Assembly (NCBI GenBank): GCA_016282705.1
Contig: JAEELO010000050.1
Coordinates: 1-33,525, forward strand
Source: Candidatus Gastranaerophilales bacterium
GTDB lineage: Bacteria; Cyanobacteriota; Vampirovibrionia; Gastranaerophilales; Gastranaerophilaceae
DNA: 33,525 bases
Direction: 5' to 3'
How positions within the stretch are numbered: position 1 is the first letter of the stretch; each line of letters opens with the position of its first letter. This document shows positions 1 to 8,201 of the stretch, one piece after another. The notes below the pieces were generated by a model. The model searched no databases. It was not told the origin of the DNA and saw only the letters and a list, made by a program, of their open reading frames with translations. The position numbers were made by a program, and so were the translations under genes.

Positions 1-818
1 ACCATTGCAGCCATTCTTCTCACTCTGTTTATATAATTTATTCTTTCATCCCTGCTTATAACACCTCTTGCATCCAATAAATTGAATGTATGAGAGCATT
101 TTAAAACATAATCATATGCCGGAAGTACTATATTTGCTTCCACGCAAGATTCGACTTCCGCCTGAAACAAATCAAACATTTTGAATAATCTTTCAGCACT
201 TGAATATTCAAAATTATATTTTGATTGTTCAATTTCATTCTGGAGATATATTTCTCCGTATTTTAATTCTTTATTCCACATAACATCAAATACGGAATCA
301 ACATTTTGTAAATACATAGCAATACGTTCAAGACCGTATGTAATTTCTAAAGCAACCGGTTTGATTTCCAAACCGCCTACCTGCTGGAAATATGTAAATT
401 GAGTTATTTCCATGCCGTCAAGCCAAACTTCCCAACCTACACCTGCCGCACCTAATGTTGGAGATTCCCAGTTATCTTCAACAAAACGAACATCGTGTTT
501 TGTTAAATCTATACCCATTGCCTCCAGACTCTTTAAATACAGCTCCTGAGAATTTTTAGGAGACGGCTTCAATATAACCTGATATTGAAAATAATGTCCT
601 AATCTGTTAGGATTTTCACCGTATCTTGCATCAGTAGGACGTCTGCATGGTTCTACCATTGCAGTATTCCATGGCTCAGGGCCCAAGGAACGAAGGAAAG
701 TTGCAGGATTCATTGTACTTGCCCCTTTTTCTATATCATAGGGCTGTTGTATTATACAACCATAGTCTGACCAATATTTTGACAGATTTAATATTAATTC
801 TTGAAATGTTAAACCCAC
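1..818 (-). CDS. glyQ: glycyl-tRNA synthetase alpha subunit (partial, C-terminus outside window)
   Basis: This is the catalytic alpha chain of the alpha2beta2 bacterial glycyl-tRNA synthetase, which charges tRNA-Gly in the cytoplasm together with GlyS. Translating the minus strand from a GTG at 816-818 gives an uninterrupted frame to the window edge (about 272 codons). It contains family-typical segments such as [48 protein letters not shown] and VFDVMW. The family is usually about 290-300 residues, so only the extreme C-terminus is missing. A GAGGGA ribosome site lies 7 bases upstream of the GTG, and the family normally begins with the -LTFQ- segment, which supports this start. glyS is not in the window and may lie to the left. 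Confidence 0.95.
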   Translation of the reverse strand, partial: MGLTFQELILNLSKYWSDYGCIIQQPYDIEKGASTMNPATFLRSLGPEPWNTAMVEPCRRPTDARYGENPNRLGHYFQYQVILKPSPKNSQELYLKSLEAMGIDLTKHDVRFVEDNWESPTLGAAGVGWEVWLDGMEITQFTYFQQVGGLEIKPVALEITYGLERIAMYLQNVDSVFDVMWNKELKYGEIYLQNEIEQSKYNFEYSSAERLFKMFDLFQAEVESCVEANIVLPAYDYVLKCSHTFNLLDARGVISRDERINYINRVRRMAAM

Positions 819-1128
819 GATTTATTCCCTCTTTGTCTCAGCTATAACATTGTATCTTAAACATGTTTTTTTGAAAAACAACAATTGTTTTATAAACACT
901 TAAATTATTATCGTTTTTAATTAAATTTTTATAATTTTCTAAAAAAAATTTAAATATAATCAGAAAAAAGCATTATAAAAATAATCTTTTTGAGCATCAT
1001 AATACATTTTTTCTTTCTTTTTTATTAAAAAATTATCTATTAAGTTTTATTAATCTTTTCACGTTTCCCAATTAAAAAATATTTTTACGTACATTATATG
1101 AATGTAAAAAACCATAAAGGCAAAAGGA
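819..1128. other. divergent intergenic region, very AT-rich, no gene seen
   Basis: This 310-base gap separates the divergently transcribed glyQ and the 516-residue protein gene. I see no coding frame or RNA gene. It contains two 10-bp perfect palindromes, AAACATGTTT (859-868) and AACAATTGTT (880-889), and an imperfect inverted repeat ACATT-atatg-AATGT (1091-1105) close to the plus-strand start codon. Promoters for both genes must lie here, but the A/T content makes any specific -35/-10 choice unreliable. Confidence 0.6.
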
Positions 1129-2679
1129 ATGAAGATATCTCCGATTAATATAAACACATATACAAAACAAATTAAAACACAGGAAAAAGAAACAACCACC
1201 AATAAATATATTTCTCAAAATCTTTATGTGCCGTCATTATATTCTCTGAGCTTTTGCGGCGGAAAAAGCATGGACTTAAAACAAACAATGCTTGCATTAA
1301 AAGATGAAGATTATCCGAAAAATTCGGGAGGAATAAAAGCATTAATAGAAAAAACATTAGCTGAAGGTAATCCTGAAAACAAAACCCTTATAGATATTCA
1401 CAGAGAATATTATAAAGAATTGAAACATTGTAATACCTTAGACGAAGCAAAAAAAGCATATCCGGAATTTAAAGATGTTATAGCAGAAAACGAATGTGAT
1501 ACTAAATTTATAAAAGAGGTTAAAAACGGCAGTGTAAGAGGTTTTGACAGAGATAAGGATGTTTCGTTGCAGCTTCTTCAATTATACTGGGGAGAAGGTT
1601 TTTCTCTTGATACTTTAAGAAAGAATTATGCCGATAAAGATTTTTTAGGTACTTTTAGAACATTAAATATCCCGAGAACGACCAACCAATACGGTTTATA
1701 TCTTAAACTTTCCGATAAAAATTATAATGCCCGTTATACGCAGGCAATATCCGAAAGAATAAAAGATATTGAAAGAAAACATATTGAAGCTCATAGGAAT
1801 TACTATACGGGCAATCCTGAAAAACTTCATGAAATGACAAATGAAGACAGAAAGTTTTTCAAAGAACATCCAAAAGAAAAAGATATTATGTCTATTGTTA
1901 TGCTCAGAGCTTGGAAATATCCTGAAGCACAGATAATAAGACAAAGTATGTCAGAAACTTTATTAAAAGCAACATCAAATAAAGAAGCATTTGAAGAAAG
2001 TTTAGAACCGCTATCACCTGTAAATAAAGCATTTAAATTGTTCTGGCTGGATAATGACTGGGCGAAATCAATACTTTCTGTATGTATAAGAAAATCATGG
2101 TATGAACAGAACGGTAACAAACAAGATACAAATATAAAATCCGTAAACTATGTACCTACACAAGTCAGAGGTAAAATAATTGCGTATGCTAATGATAAGC
2201 ATTTGAATATAGATAAATACATTGATATTCCGTTAACAGATAATGAAGCTCCGGATTCAAAAGATATTTTCTTAGCAAAAGAAATAGGAAATGAATTTTT
2301 TAATAAAAATCCGAAAGAAAGCACAAACGTGATGTATTCAAGATTATACGGAATAATTAATGCTTTCTTAAATTTCTCAACAGCAAACATTAAAACAAAA
2401 GGGAAATTCTATTCGGATTTACCTGAAATGATAAAAATATTTGAAAATAATGTAATAAATAAACAAGATGAAGAACTCAAAGATAGTGACATCTACACAT
2501 TATATCGCGACTTAATGATATACTGTGCGGAAAATAATCAAGCTGCAATGCTTGAAATAAACAAAAACATAGACAGAACTTACAATATTGTTTCAGGTAT
2601 GAATCAAGATGAAATAATGTCTTATGGTGAACTACTCACAAAAGACCTTATAGATTTTCTTCCCGATATTTATACATAA
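1129..2679 (+). CDS. uncharacterised 516-residue protein with N-terminal SFCGG motif
   Basis: I do not recognise a family. The protein has no signal peptide and no obvious membrane segment. It is rich in Lys, Glu, Asn and aromatic residues and looks mostly helical and soluble. A low-complexity N-terminus (about residues 1-35, rich in T, K, N) ends in PSLYSLSFCGGKS, followed by the body. The start ATG has AAAGG about 8 bases upstream. The gene stands alone, convergent with the Nudix gene only 3 bases downstream, and divergent from glyQ. The N-terminal S-F-x-G-like motif resembles that of the membrane protein at 30933-32243 and, from memory, many uncharacterised proteins of gut Melainabacteria. 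That link is inference. Base composition matches the neighbours. It is surely a real gene, judging by its length and normal codon use. Confidence 0.85.
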   Translation: MKISPININTYTKQIKTQEKETTTNKYISQNLYVPSLYSLSFCGGKSMDLKQTMLALKDEDYPKNSGGIKALIEKTLAEGNPENKTLIDIHREYYKELKHCNTLDEAKKAYPEFKDVIAENECDTKFIKEVKNGSVRGFDRDKDVSLQLLQLYWGEGFSLDTLRKNYADKDFLGTFRTLNIPRTTNQYGLYLKLSDKNYNARYTQAISERIKDIERKHIEAHRNYYTGNPEKLHEMTNEDRKFFKEHPKEKDIMSIVMLRAWKYPEAQIIRQSMSETLLKATSNKEAFEESLEPLSPVNKAFKLFWLDNDWAKSILSVCIRKSWYEQNGNKQDTNIKSVNYVPTQVRGKIIAYANDKHLNIDKYIDIPLTDNEAPDSKDIFLAKEIGNEFFNKNPKESTNVMYSRLYGIINAFLNFSTANIKTKGKFYSDLPEMIKIFENNVINKQDEELKDSDIYTLYRDLMIYCAENNQAAMLEINKNIDRTYNIVSGMNQDEIMSYGELLTKDLIDFLPDIYT

Positions 2680-2682
2680 AAA

Positions 2683-3363
2683 CTAAGAGAAGAAATGACC
2701 TCTTTTAGAGTTTAACGTTATATTATCAAAAGAATAAAGTCTCGCAGGACGTTTTGACCCTATTTTTGTATACTCATTTAATTCTTTTAAAACAGAACCT
2801 GTTAAAACTTTTTTACGGAAATTACGTTTATCTAATTTCATATCTAATATTAATTCATAAGATTTTTGTAATTCCGTTAAAGTAAACTTTTCAGGGAGCA
2901 ACTGGAAAGCAATCGGGCAAAATTCAAGACGTTCTCTCATTCTCTTCAAAGAATATTCAATAATTTCTTTGTGGTCGAATGCCAATGTCGGCAAATTATA
3001 AACTTCATGCCATTGAACTTCCGTAATACCTTGAGAATTATCAAAAGATAATTTAATATCATCACTTCTGATTAATGCGAAATATGCACAGGTAATAACC
3101 CTTGAACTCGGATAACGAAGCGGATCACCAAAGGTATAAAGCTGTTCCAGATAAATATTATCTACGTTTGTTTTCTCTTTTAATATTCTTAAAGCAGCAT
3201 TATCAAGATTTTCAGATAATCTGATAAAACCGCCGGGAATAGCCCATCTTCCTTTAAAAGGCTCATTAGCACGTTTTACCAGAAGTACTTGAAGCTTATT
3301 ATCTTTAATTGTAAAAATAACAACGTCGGTCGTAATTTCGTGTGTTTTTATTTCCTGAAACAT
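2683..3363 (-). CDS. NrtR-like Nudix-domain / winged-helix regulator with degenerate Nudix box
   Basis: A 226-residue protein with an N-terminal Nudix fold (about residues 8-145) and a C-terminal winged helix (about 155-220) containing RNFRKKVL and KRPARLYSF, the arrangement of NrtR/AraR-type transcription factors (COG1051 plus wHTH). The Nudix box starts at G45 with E51 and R59 correct, but the REUXEE core reads R-I-L-K-E-K, so one metal-binding Glu is Lys64 and the following Gly is Asn66. This is typical of regulators that bind an ADP-ribose-like ligand without efficient hydrolysis. It starts 4 bases after the stop of the lytic transglycosylase gene and is probably cotranscribed with it. 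No NAD-metabolism genes are nearby, so its target is unknown. The ATG is preceded by GGGAATTTAAGAG. Confidence 0.85.
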   Translation of the reverse strand: MFQEIKTHEITTDVVIFTIKDNKLQVLLVKRANEPFKGRWAIPGGFIRLSENLDNAALRILKEKTNVDNIYLEQLYTFGDPLRYPSSRVITCAYFALIRSDDIKLSFDNSQGITEVQWHEVYNLPTLAFDHKEIIEYSLKRMRERLEFCPIAFQLLPEKFTLTELQKSYELILDMKLDKRNFRKKVLTGSVLKELNEYTKIGSKRPARLYSFDNITLNSKRGHFFS

Positions 3364-3367
3364 ACTC

Positions 3368-3961
3368 TTAAATTCCCTGACTGGATAAGAATGATTTTAG
3401 TATGGCTTCCTGCTGCATTCTAAAATCTTCTTCCGATATTTCATTACTAATTTCCTTTAATGCGTTTTTATATTGCGCAATAGCCGGATCCGGATGCAAT
3501 TTTAAATTATTATAATTACTCATTATAGAAGAAACAAATTTTTTAGTTTCCATAAAAGGAGGAATTCCGTTATATTTCTTTACGTTGCCGGGACCTGCAT
3601 TATATGCGGCAAGTGCAAGCTCAGTACTTCCGAACATTTTATACATTTTTTTATAGTATTCAATTCCGCCTTTTATATTTTCCTGTAAATGATAAGGATT
3701 ATATCCCATTCTTTTTGCGGTTGAAGGCATTAACTGAAAAACACCGATTGCACCGTATCTGCTTCTTTTTTCATGACAAAAACCCGATTCTGCTTTAGCT
3801 ATACTTAAAGCCAATGCAGGGTCTAATCCCATTTCAAGTGAATGTTTTACTATCAATTGTTTTACTGACAGACTTGAAACCGCCTCTGCTTGAGCTTTCA
3901 GAGGTATGTTAATAATAGCAAAACAAACTGCCAAAATAAATATTATTACTTTTCGAGCCAT
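3368..3961 (-). CDS. secreted lytic transglycosylase (SLT/GH23 domain)
   Basis: This enzyme would cleave the beta-1,4 MurNAc-GlcNAc bond of peptidoglycan in the periplasm. Residues 1-25 form a signal peptide (basic MARK, hydrophobic core, cut near KAQAEA). The SLT domain follows with catalytic Glu58 in KAESGF, the GAIGVFQLMP block and the AYNAGPGNV block, in the canonical order. Total length is 197 residues. I chose the ATG at 3959-3961 rather than the in-frame TTG four codons upstream, because the GAGG ribosome site lies between them, 6 bases before the ATG. The Nudix regulator follows directly. The last 30 or so residues after the domain are a helical tail of unknown role. Confidence 0.93.
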   Translation of the reverse strand: MARKVIIFILAVCFAIINIPLKAQAEAVSSLSVKQLIVKHSLEMGLDPALALSIAKAESGFCHEKRSRYGAIGVFQLMPSTAKRMGYNPYHLQENIKGGIEYYKKMYKMFGSTELALAAYNAGPGNVKKYNGIPPFMETKKFVSSIMSNYNNLKLHPDPAIAQYKNALKEISNEISEEDFRMQQEAILKSFLSSQGI

Positions 3962-4088
3962 GTAAATCCTCAAACTTATTTATCACGGTTTAAAGTTTCA
4001 TCATTAAAATTCTATTACATAAAAATAAAAATTCAAGTTTCCTAGTGTATACCCTAATATTACAATAAAAGCAGCGATTGATTTTATA

Positions 4089-4277
4089 TTAATCCAATAA
4101 CTTATCTAAAAGTTCAGCATCGGAATTAGTTTTTTTAGAATCAAACATAATATTTCTTTTCATGTATGTTCTTAATGCTTCGCGAATCAATTCACTTCTT
4201 GTACGTTGTTCATTTTCAGCTACTTCGTCTATTTGATTTAAAAACTTGTCAGGGATTGATAATAACACCTTCGCCAT
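4089..4277 (-). CDS. ribbon-helix-helix (CopG/MetJ-type) DNA-binding protein
   Basis: A 62-residue protein whose first 45 residues fit the ribbon-helix-helix fold: a beta strand (AKVLLSIPD) followed by two helices with the conserved turn EQRTRSELIREALRTYM. Such proteins bind operators as dimers, either as antitoxins or as stand-alone repressors. The tail after residue 45 is polar and acidic, as in antitoxins that wrap a toxin, but no small toxin gene follows on the minus strand: downstream is a 127-base gap and then the transglycosylase. It is divergent from the M20 peptidase across 89 bases and could regulate that promoter or its own. Function beyond DNA binding is unknown. Confidence 0.85.
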   Translation of the reverse strand: MAKVLLSIPDKFLNQIDEVAENEQRTRSELIREALRTYMKRNIMFDSKKTNSDAELLDKLLD

Positions 4278-4366
4278 AACTTTTATATTCCTTACTTTTA
4301 CATACCATATTTAAATTATATACTAATTATTTAATATAGTCTATAATTAAAAATGAGGAGATTACT

Positions 4367-5608
4367 ATGGCTGAAATTAATGAGATCAGGAAGCAATATA
4401 AACTTATAGATTTATTTTGTACTTTAGCTCAAATACCGTCCCCCTCATTAAAAGAGGAAAAAGTAATAAATAAAATTCTTGAAATATTCAAAGAAAATAA
4501 TATAAATGCTTGGAAAGACGACTATGGGAATGTTCATGCAAAAATAGACGCAACAGATGCAAACAAACGCCCTCTTATGCTAAGTTCACATATGGATGTT
4601 GTAGGAGACGATTCACCCGTTAATATCAAATTAAACGGGAATATTATAGAAACTGATAAAACAAGAACCCTTGGTGCTGATGATAAAGCAGGTGTAGCAG
4701 CAGGAATAATGTTTGCTATTGAGCTTGCAAAAGGTACTGATTATAAACATGGCGGACTTGAAATTACATTCACTCGTGATGAAGAACAAAATATGACAGG
4801 TATTCACCACGTAAATATGAATGAAATTGAATCAGAATATATTTTCGTTATGGATGCGGATAAACTGGGGCAAGTACAAATATCAGGTGCAAGTTATACC
4901 AAGTTAGTCGTTAATGTTACAGCCTTAAAAGGCGGCCATTCGGGTATTGATATTGATGATAAAACAAGATTAAATGCAGCAAAATTAATTGCAGAACTTG
5001 TAAATGAGATACCGCAAGGGGTATATAAAAAAGATGAATTTGGTGTTATAACATCAATAAATTTAGGTGTTATAGCAGGCGGCGGAATAGAAACGGCGAT
5101 AAATAACATAAAAGACAATAATATAAAAAGTAATCAATATTTAGAAACCATAATTAATAAAGCCGTAACGAATGTTATAAACATTAAAGCAGGTGCAGCA
5201 TATTCAATCAGAAGTTCAAACAGAGAATATGAGAAAAACCTCATCAATGAAATTAAACAAATTACGGATTTGTTCAATAAAAAATATGAAGGCTTGGCAA
5301 TTGCGGAAATGAATTATTCAGAGCACATGCCTCCTTTTGAAAAGAGTGATGATGAAACATTAGTTGAAGTTTCAAAAAAAGCCGGTGCTAACCTCAATTT
5401 AAATTTGGATATTTCATCATTTCATGCAGGAGCTGAAACACATATATATGCAAATAATACTAATAAGTATGGTAAGAAACTCAAACCTATACTAATAGGA
5501 CTTGCTGATGTATATAATATGCACTCTGCAGATGAACAAATGGATTATAAATCATATTTAAAAGGATATGAATTTTTAAAAGAAATTTTTAAAGAATTTA
5601 ATAAATGA
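4367..5608 (+). CDS. M20-family metallopeptidase (peptidase T-like)
   Basis: A 413-residue cytoplasmic aminopeptidase or dipeptidase of the M20 di-zinc family, closest in layout to peptidase T-like proteins. The metal and catalytic residues are in order: His75 and Asp77 in SSHMDVV, the bridging Asp in LGADDKAG (105-106), Glu139-Glu140 in RDEEQ, Asp163/165 in VMDAD, and His386 in YNMHSADE. The dimerisation lid occupies roughly residues 180-300. It probably releases amino acids from small peptides, but the exact substrate cannot be read from sequence. The ATG has a strong AGGAG site 6 bases upstream. The glycosyltransferase gene begins 11 bases after the stop, so the two are likely one transcript although their functions are unrelated. 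Confidence 0.92.
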   Translation: MAEINEIRKQYKLIDLFCTLAQIPSPSLKEEKVINKILEIFKENNINAWKDDYGNVHAKIDATDANKRPLMLSSHMDVVGDDSPVNIKLNGNIIETDKTRTLGADDKAGVAAGIMFAIELAKGTDYKHGGLEITFTRDEEQNMTGIHHVNMNEIESEYIFVMDADKLGQVQISGASYTKLVVNVTALKGGHSGIDIDDKTRLNAAKLIAELVNEIPQGVYKKDEFGVITSINLGVIAGGGIETAINNIKDNNIKSNQYLETIINKAVTNVINIKAGAAYSIRSSNREYEKNLINEIKQITDLFNKKYEGLAIAEMNYSEHMPPFEKSDDETLVEVSKKAGANLNLNLDISSFHAGAETHIYANNTNKYGKKLKPILIGLADVYNMHSADEQMDYKSYLKGYEFLKEIFKEFNK

Positions 5609-5619
5609 AACGGAAATAA

Positions 5620-6351
5620 ATGAACCCTATAATAATAATCCCTACATATAATGAAAAAAATAATGTTGAAAAAATGATAAAAAAACTTTTTAATGAAGTT
5701 TTTAAAAATAATTTAATCAATGTATTAATTGTTGATTCAAATTCACCTGACGGGACATCTCAAACAGTTGAAGAATTATGCAGAGAATATACAAATTTAC
5801 ACCTATTAAAACAAACCGAAAAAAAAGGATTAGCCTCCGCATATATTGACGGGTTTAAATGGGCTTTAGAAAAAGGATATGATGTATTAGTACAAATGGA
5901 CTGTGATTTCCAGCATCCGCCGGAAATTTTGCCGGATTGTATAGAAAAGACAAAAGAATATGATTTAATTATTGCATCAAGATATGTTGGCAGCGGGAAA
6001 TGGGGTGAAGAAAACGAACATCAACGCAGCATGATATCAGAACTTGGTAATAACTATGCAAAATGGGTACTAAATTGCAGAATAAATGATATGACAGGCG
6101 GTTTTAATATTTGGACAAAAAAGGCTCTTGAATTAATTGATTTAAATAAAATTATGGCAAAAGGATATTTATTTCAAATTGAAATGAAATACTATGCTTA
6201 TAAAAATAACTTGAAAATTTTAGAATATCCGTTCGTTTTTGGTAAAAGAGAAAACGGAGAATCAAAAATAAATATAAAAATTATTATAGAAGCTATGACG
6301 ATGATATGGAAAATAAGATTTGCAAATCGCCAAAATATTAATAAAAATTAA
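5620..6351 (+). CDS. GT2 glycosyltransferase, polyprenol-phosphate mannose synthase-like
   Basis: A 243-residue GT-A glycosyltransferase resembling dolichol-phosphate mannosyltransferase (DPM1). It shows PTYNE at the N-terminus, VDSNSPDGT, the metal/nucleotide motif QMDCDFQHP (Asp94, Asp96), ASRYVGSG, a GGFNIW block and the C-terminal F-x-KRENGESK signature. It has no C-terminal membrane domain, so it is the single-domain soluble or peripheral form. It would transfer mannose, or another hexose, from a nucleotide sugar to undecaprenyl phosphate at the inner face of the membrane, feeding glycan or protein glycosylation. It follows the M20 peptidase by 11 bases. The donor sugar is not determined by the sequence. 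Confidence 0.88.
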   Translation: MNPIIIIPTYNEKNNVEKMIKKLFNEVFKNNLINVLIVDSNSPDGTSQTVEELCREYTNLHLLKQTEKKGLASAYIDGFKWALEKGYDVLVQMDCDFQHPPEILPDCIEKTKEYDLIIASRYVGSGKWGEENEHQRSMISELGNNYAKWVLNCRINDMTGGFNIWTKKALELIDLNKIMAKGYLFQIEMKYYAYKNNLKILEYPFVFGKRENGESKINIKIIIEAMTMIWKIRFANRQNINKN

Positions 6352-6382
6352 TAACATAGAAAATACCAATTGCAATTTTGTC

Positions 6383-6411
6383 TTGAAATGTTATTATCAT
6401 CGTATTAATAT
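6383..6411 (+). promoter_or_regulatory. sigma70-type promoter for rpsO
   Basis: TTGAAA (6383-6388), a 17-base spacer and TAATAT (6406-6411). Predicted transcription starts near 6418, giving a leader of about 44 bases before the rpsO ATG. The leader opens with a potential hairpin at 6420-6439. Confidence 0.7.
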
Positions 6412-6419
6412 AAAAAAAA

Positions 6420-6439
6420 GACTTACCCACCACCAAGTC
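6420..6439 (+). promoter_or_regulatory. candidate rpsO leader hairpin
   Basis: GACTT and AAGTC pair around a C-rich 10-base loop (ACCCACCACC). The hairpin sits right at the predicted 5' end of the rpsO mRNA, about 20 bases before the start codon. S15 represses its own translation through leader structures in several bacterial groups, but this one does not match a specific known S15 motif that I can identify. Confidence 0.35.
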
Positions 6440-6461
6440 ACAATTAATAAAGGATGTAAAA

Positions 6462-6737
6462 ATGGCAATAAACTTAAAAAACAAAGCTGCAATTGTTGAA
6501 AAATTCGGCAAAAATGCGAAAGATACAGGAAGCGTTGAAACCCAAATCGCTTTATTATCTGAAAAAATTACCGAATTAACAGAGCACTTAAAATCAAATC
6601 AAAAAGATTATCAAGGCAGACGCGGTCTTTTAATGATGGTAGGAAGAAGAAAAAGACTTCTTTCATACTTAAAGGACAGAAACCTTGAAGACTACAGAAA
6701 AATAATAAAACAATTAAATATAAGAGAAACAAAATAG
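6462..6737 (+). CDS. rpsO: 30S ribosomal protein S15
   Basis: A 91-residue protein of normal S15 length. It has the conserved DTGSVETQIALLSEKI helix, the HLKSNQKDYQGRRGLLMMVGRRKRLL region that contacts the 16S rRNA three-way junction, and the C-terminal YLKDRNLEDYRKII helix. It binds 16S rRNA early in small-subunit assembly. It has its own promoter and a strong intrinsic terminator just downstream, so it is monocistronic. AAAGGATG precedes the ATG. Confidence 0.98.
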   Translation: MAINLKNKAAIVEKFGKNAKDTGSVETQIALLSEKITELTEHLKSNQKDYQGRRGLLMMVGRRKRLLSYLKDRNLEDYRKIIKQLNIRETK

Positions 6738-6756
6738 TTTAATTGTTAAATAGCTT

Positions 6757-6787
6757 AAAAAAAGACCGTAAAACGGTCTTTTTTATT
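6757..6787 (+). terminator. intrinsic terminator of rpsO
   Basis: Stem GACCGT (6764-6769) with ACGGTC (6773-6778), loop AAA, flanked by an A-run and followed by T6. It lies about 25 bases after the rpsO stop and immediately before the metK promoter. Confidence 0.92.
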
Positions 6788-6815
6788 TGACGTTGGTATA
6801 TGTTGAAGGTAAAAT
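6787..6815 (+). promoter_or_regulatory. sigma70-type promoter for metK
   Basis: TTGACG (6787-6792), a 17-base spacer and TAAAAT (6810-6815). Predicted start near 6822 leaves a leader of only about 37 bases, too short for any known SAM riboswitch. Confidence 0.75.
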
Positions 6816-6858
6816 AAAATAAAATGTTAATAACGCAAAAAACGAGAAAGAGTGTGAC

Positions 6859-8130
6859 ATGAGTTCAAAAAAATACTTATTTACTTCAGAATCAGTAACA
6901 GAAGGGCATCCTGATAAGGTTTGCGATCAAATTTCGGATGCAATTTTGGATGAATTCCTTACAAAAGATTCTAAATCAAGAGTAGCAGCAGAAACATCAG
7001 TAACAACAGGCATGGTGCTTGTTTCAGGAGAAATAACTTCTTCTTGCTATGTTGATATTCCTCAAGTTGTAAGAACAACAATAGAAAATATCGGCTATAC
7101 AGGTAAATCATCAGGCGGTTTTGACAGCAAAACATGTGCTGTTTTAACAAGCATTGATGAACAATCAACAGATATTGCAGGCGGAGTTAATAAAGCATTT
7201 GAAACAAGAGACAACAATGCTTCGGTTTCAAAAGATGAAACAAACAATTTAGGTGCAGGCGACCAAGGTATCATGTTTGGTTTTGCTTGTAATGAAACAC
7301 CTGAATTAATGCCGTTACCAATAAGCCTTGCGCATAAATTATCATACAGACTTGCAGAAGCAAGAAAACAAGGTGTTATAAAATATTTAAGACCTGATGG
7401 TAAATCGCAAGTTACGGTTGAATATGAAAATGATAAACCGGTTAGAATAGATACCGTTGTTATTTCTACTCAACATGATGATGTCATAGACGGAATAACA
7501 GATAATACTAAAATTCAAGAAATAATTAAAAGAGATGTAATTAAACACGTTATTGATTACGTTTTTGCAAAAGAAGAACTTAAACCGGATGCAACAACTA
7601 AATATTTAATTAACCCGTCAGGAAGATTTGTAATCGGCGGACCTCAAGGTGACGCAGGTTTAACAGGAAGAAAGATAATTGTTGATACTTATGGCGGTTA
7701 TTCAAGACACGGCGGCGGTGCGTTCTCAGGAAAAGATCCAACAAAGGTAGACCGTAGTGCAGCTTATGCGGCAAGATATGTAGCAAAAAATATTGTTGCT
7801 GCAGGATTAGCTGAAAAATGCGAAATTGAACTTGCATACGCAATAGGTGTTGCAGAGCCTGTTTCTATTTTCGTAGATACATTCGGAACAGGAAAAATTT
7901 CAGATGATGAAATTATGAAACTGGTTTCTGATAATTTTGATTTAAGACCGATTGCTATTATTAATCAATTTGATTTAAGAAACTTACCTGCTAAAAACGG
8001 CGGTAAATTCTATCAAAGATTAGCAGCATACGGACATCTCGGCAGAACTGATTTTGATGTACCTTGGGAACATACAGATAAAGTTCAAATTTTAAAAGAA
8101 CAAGCAGATAAATTAGCTTGCCGTGCATAA
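6859..8130 (+). CDS. metK: S-adenosylmethionine synthase
   Basis: Makes S-adenosylmethionine from methionine and ATP. The protein has [17 protein letters not shown] at the N-terminus (ATP/metal binding His and Asp), [15 protein letters not shown] in the centre, and the [19 protein letters not shown] signature. At 423 residues it is longer than the roughly 385-residue enterobacterial form and matches the cyanobacterial length class. Its start has AAAGAG about 7 bases upstream. It is monocistronic between its own promoter and a shared bidirectional terminator. The methionine-salvage gene mtnA, which recycles a by-product of SAM use, is elsewhere in this window but not linked. Confidence 0.98.
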   Translation: MSSKKYLFTSESVTEGHPDKVCDQISDAILDEFLTKDSKSRVAAETSVTTGMVLVSGEITSSCYVDIPQVVRTTIENIGYTGKSSGGFDSKTCAVLTSIDEQSTDIAGGVNKAFETRDNNASVSKDETNNLGAGDQGIMFGFACNETPELMPLPISLAHKLSYRLAEARKQGVIKYLRPDGKSQVTVEYENDKPVRIDTVVISTQHDDVIDGITDNTKIQEIIKRDVIKHVIDYVFAKEELKPDATTKYLINPSGRFVIGGPQGDAGLTGRKIIVDTYGGYSRHGGGAFSGKDPTKVDRSAAYAARYVAKNIVAAGLAEKCEIELAYAIGVAEPVSIFVDTFGTGKISDDEIMKLVSDNFDLRPIAIINQFDLRNLPAKNGGKFYQRLAAYGHLGRTDFDVPWEHTDKVQILKEQADKLACRA

Positions 8131-8150
8131 TATAAAGTTCCAATAAATAG

Positions 8151-8182
8151 AAAGAGGAAGATTAAAACCTTCCTCTTTTATT
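8151..8182. terminator. bidirectional intrinsic terminator between metK and valS
   Basis: A 10-bp perfect stem, AAAGAGGAAG (8151-8160) with CTTCCTCTTT (8169-8178), 8-base loop. The T-rich 3' arm serves metK and the complementary arm serves valS, which ends 24 bases to the right on the other strand. Confidence 0.9.
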
Positions 8183-8201
8183 ATATTAATTTTTTTAGAC
8201 T

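Noticed and set aside
181-847. Plus-strand open frames across 181-402 and 647-847
   Set aside because: They lie opposite the clearly coding glyQ gene and have no family features.
819-900. T-box or glycine riboswitch before glyQ
   Set aside because: No antiterminator T-box sequence, specifier hairpin or terminator is visible in the leader.
4089-4277. Toxin-antitoxin pair with the ribbon-helix-helix protein as antitoxin
   Set aside because: No small toxin-like frame follows on the same strand within the 127-base gap, and the next gene is a secreted transglycosylase.
6816-6858. Possible SAM riboswitch before metK
   Set aside because: The leader from the predicted start is only about 37 bases and has no paired elements resembling SAM-I, SAM-II or SAM-IV.
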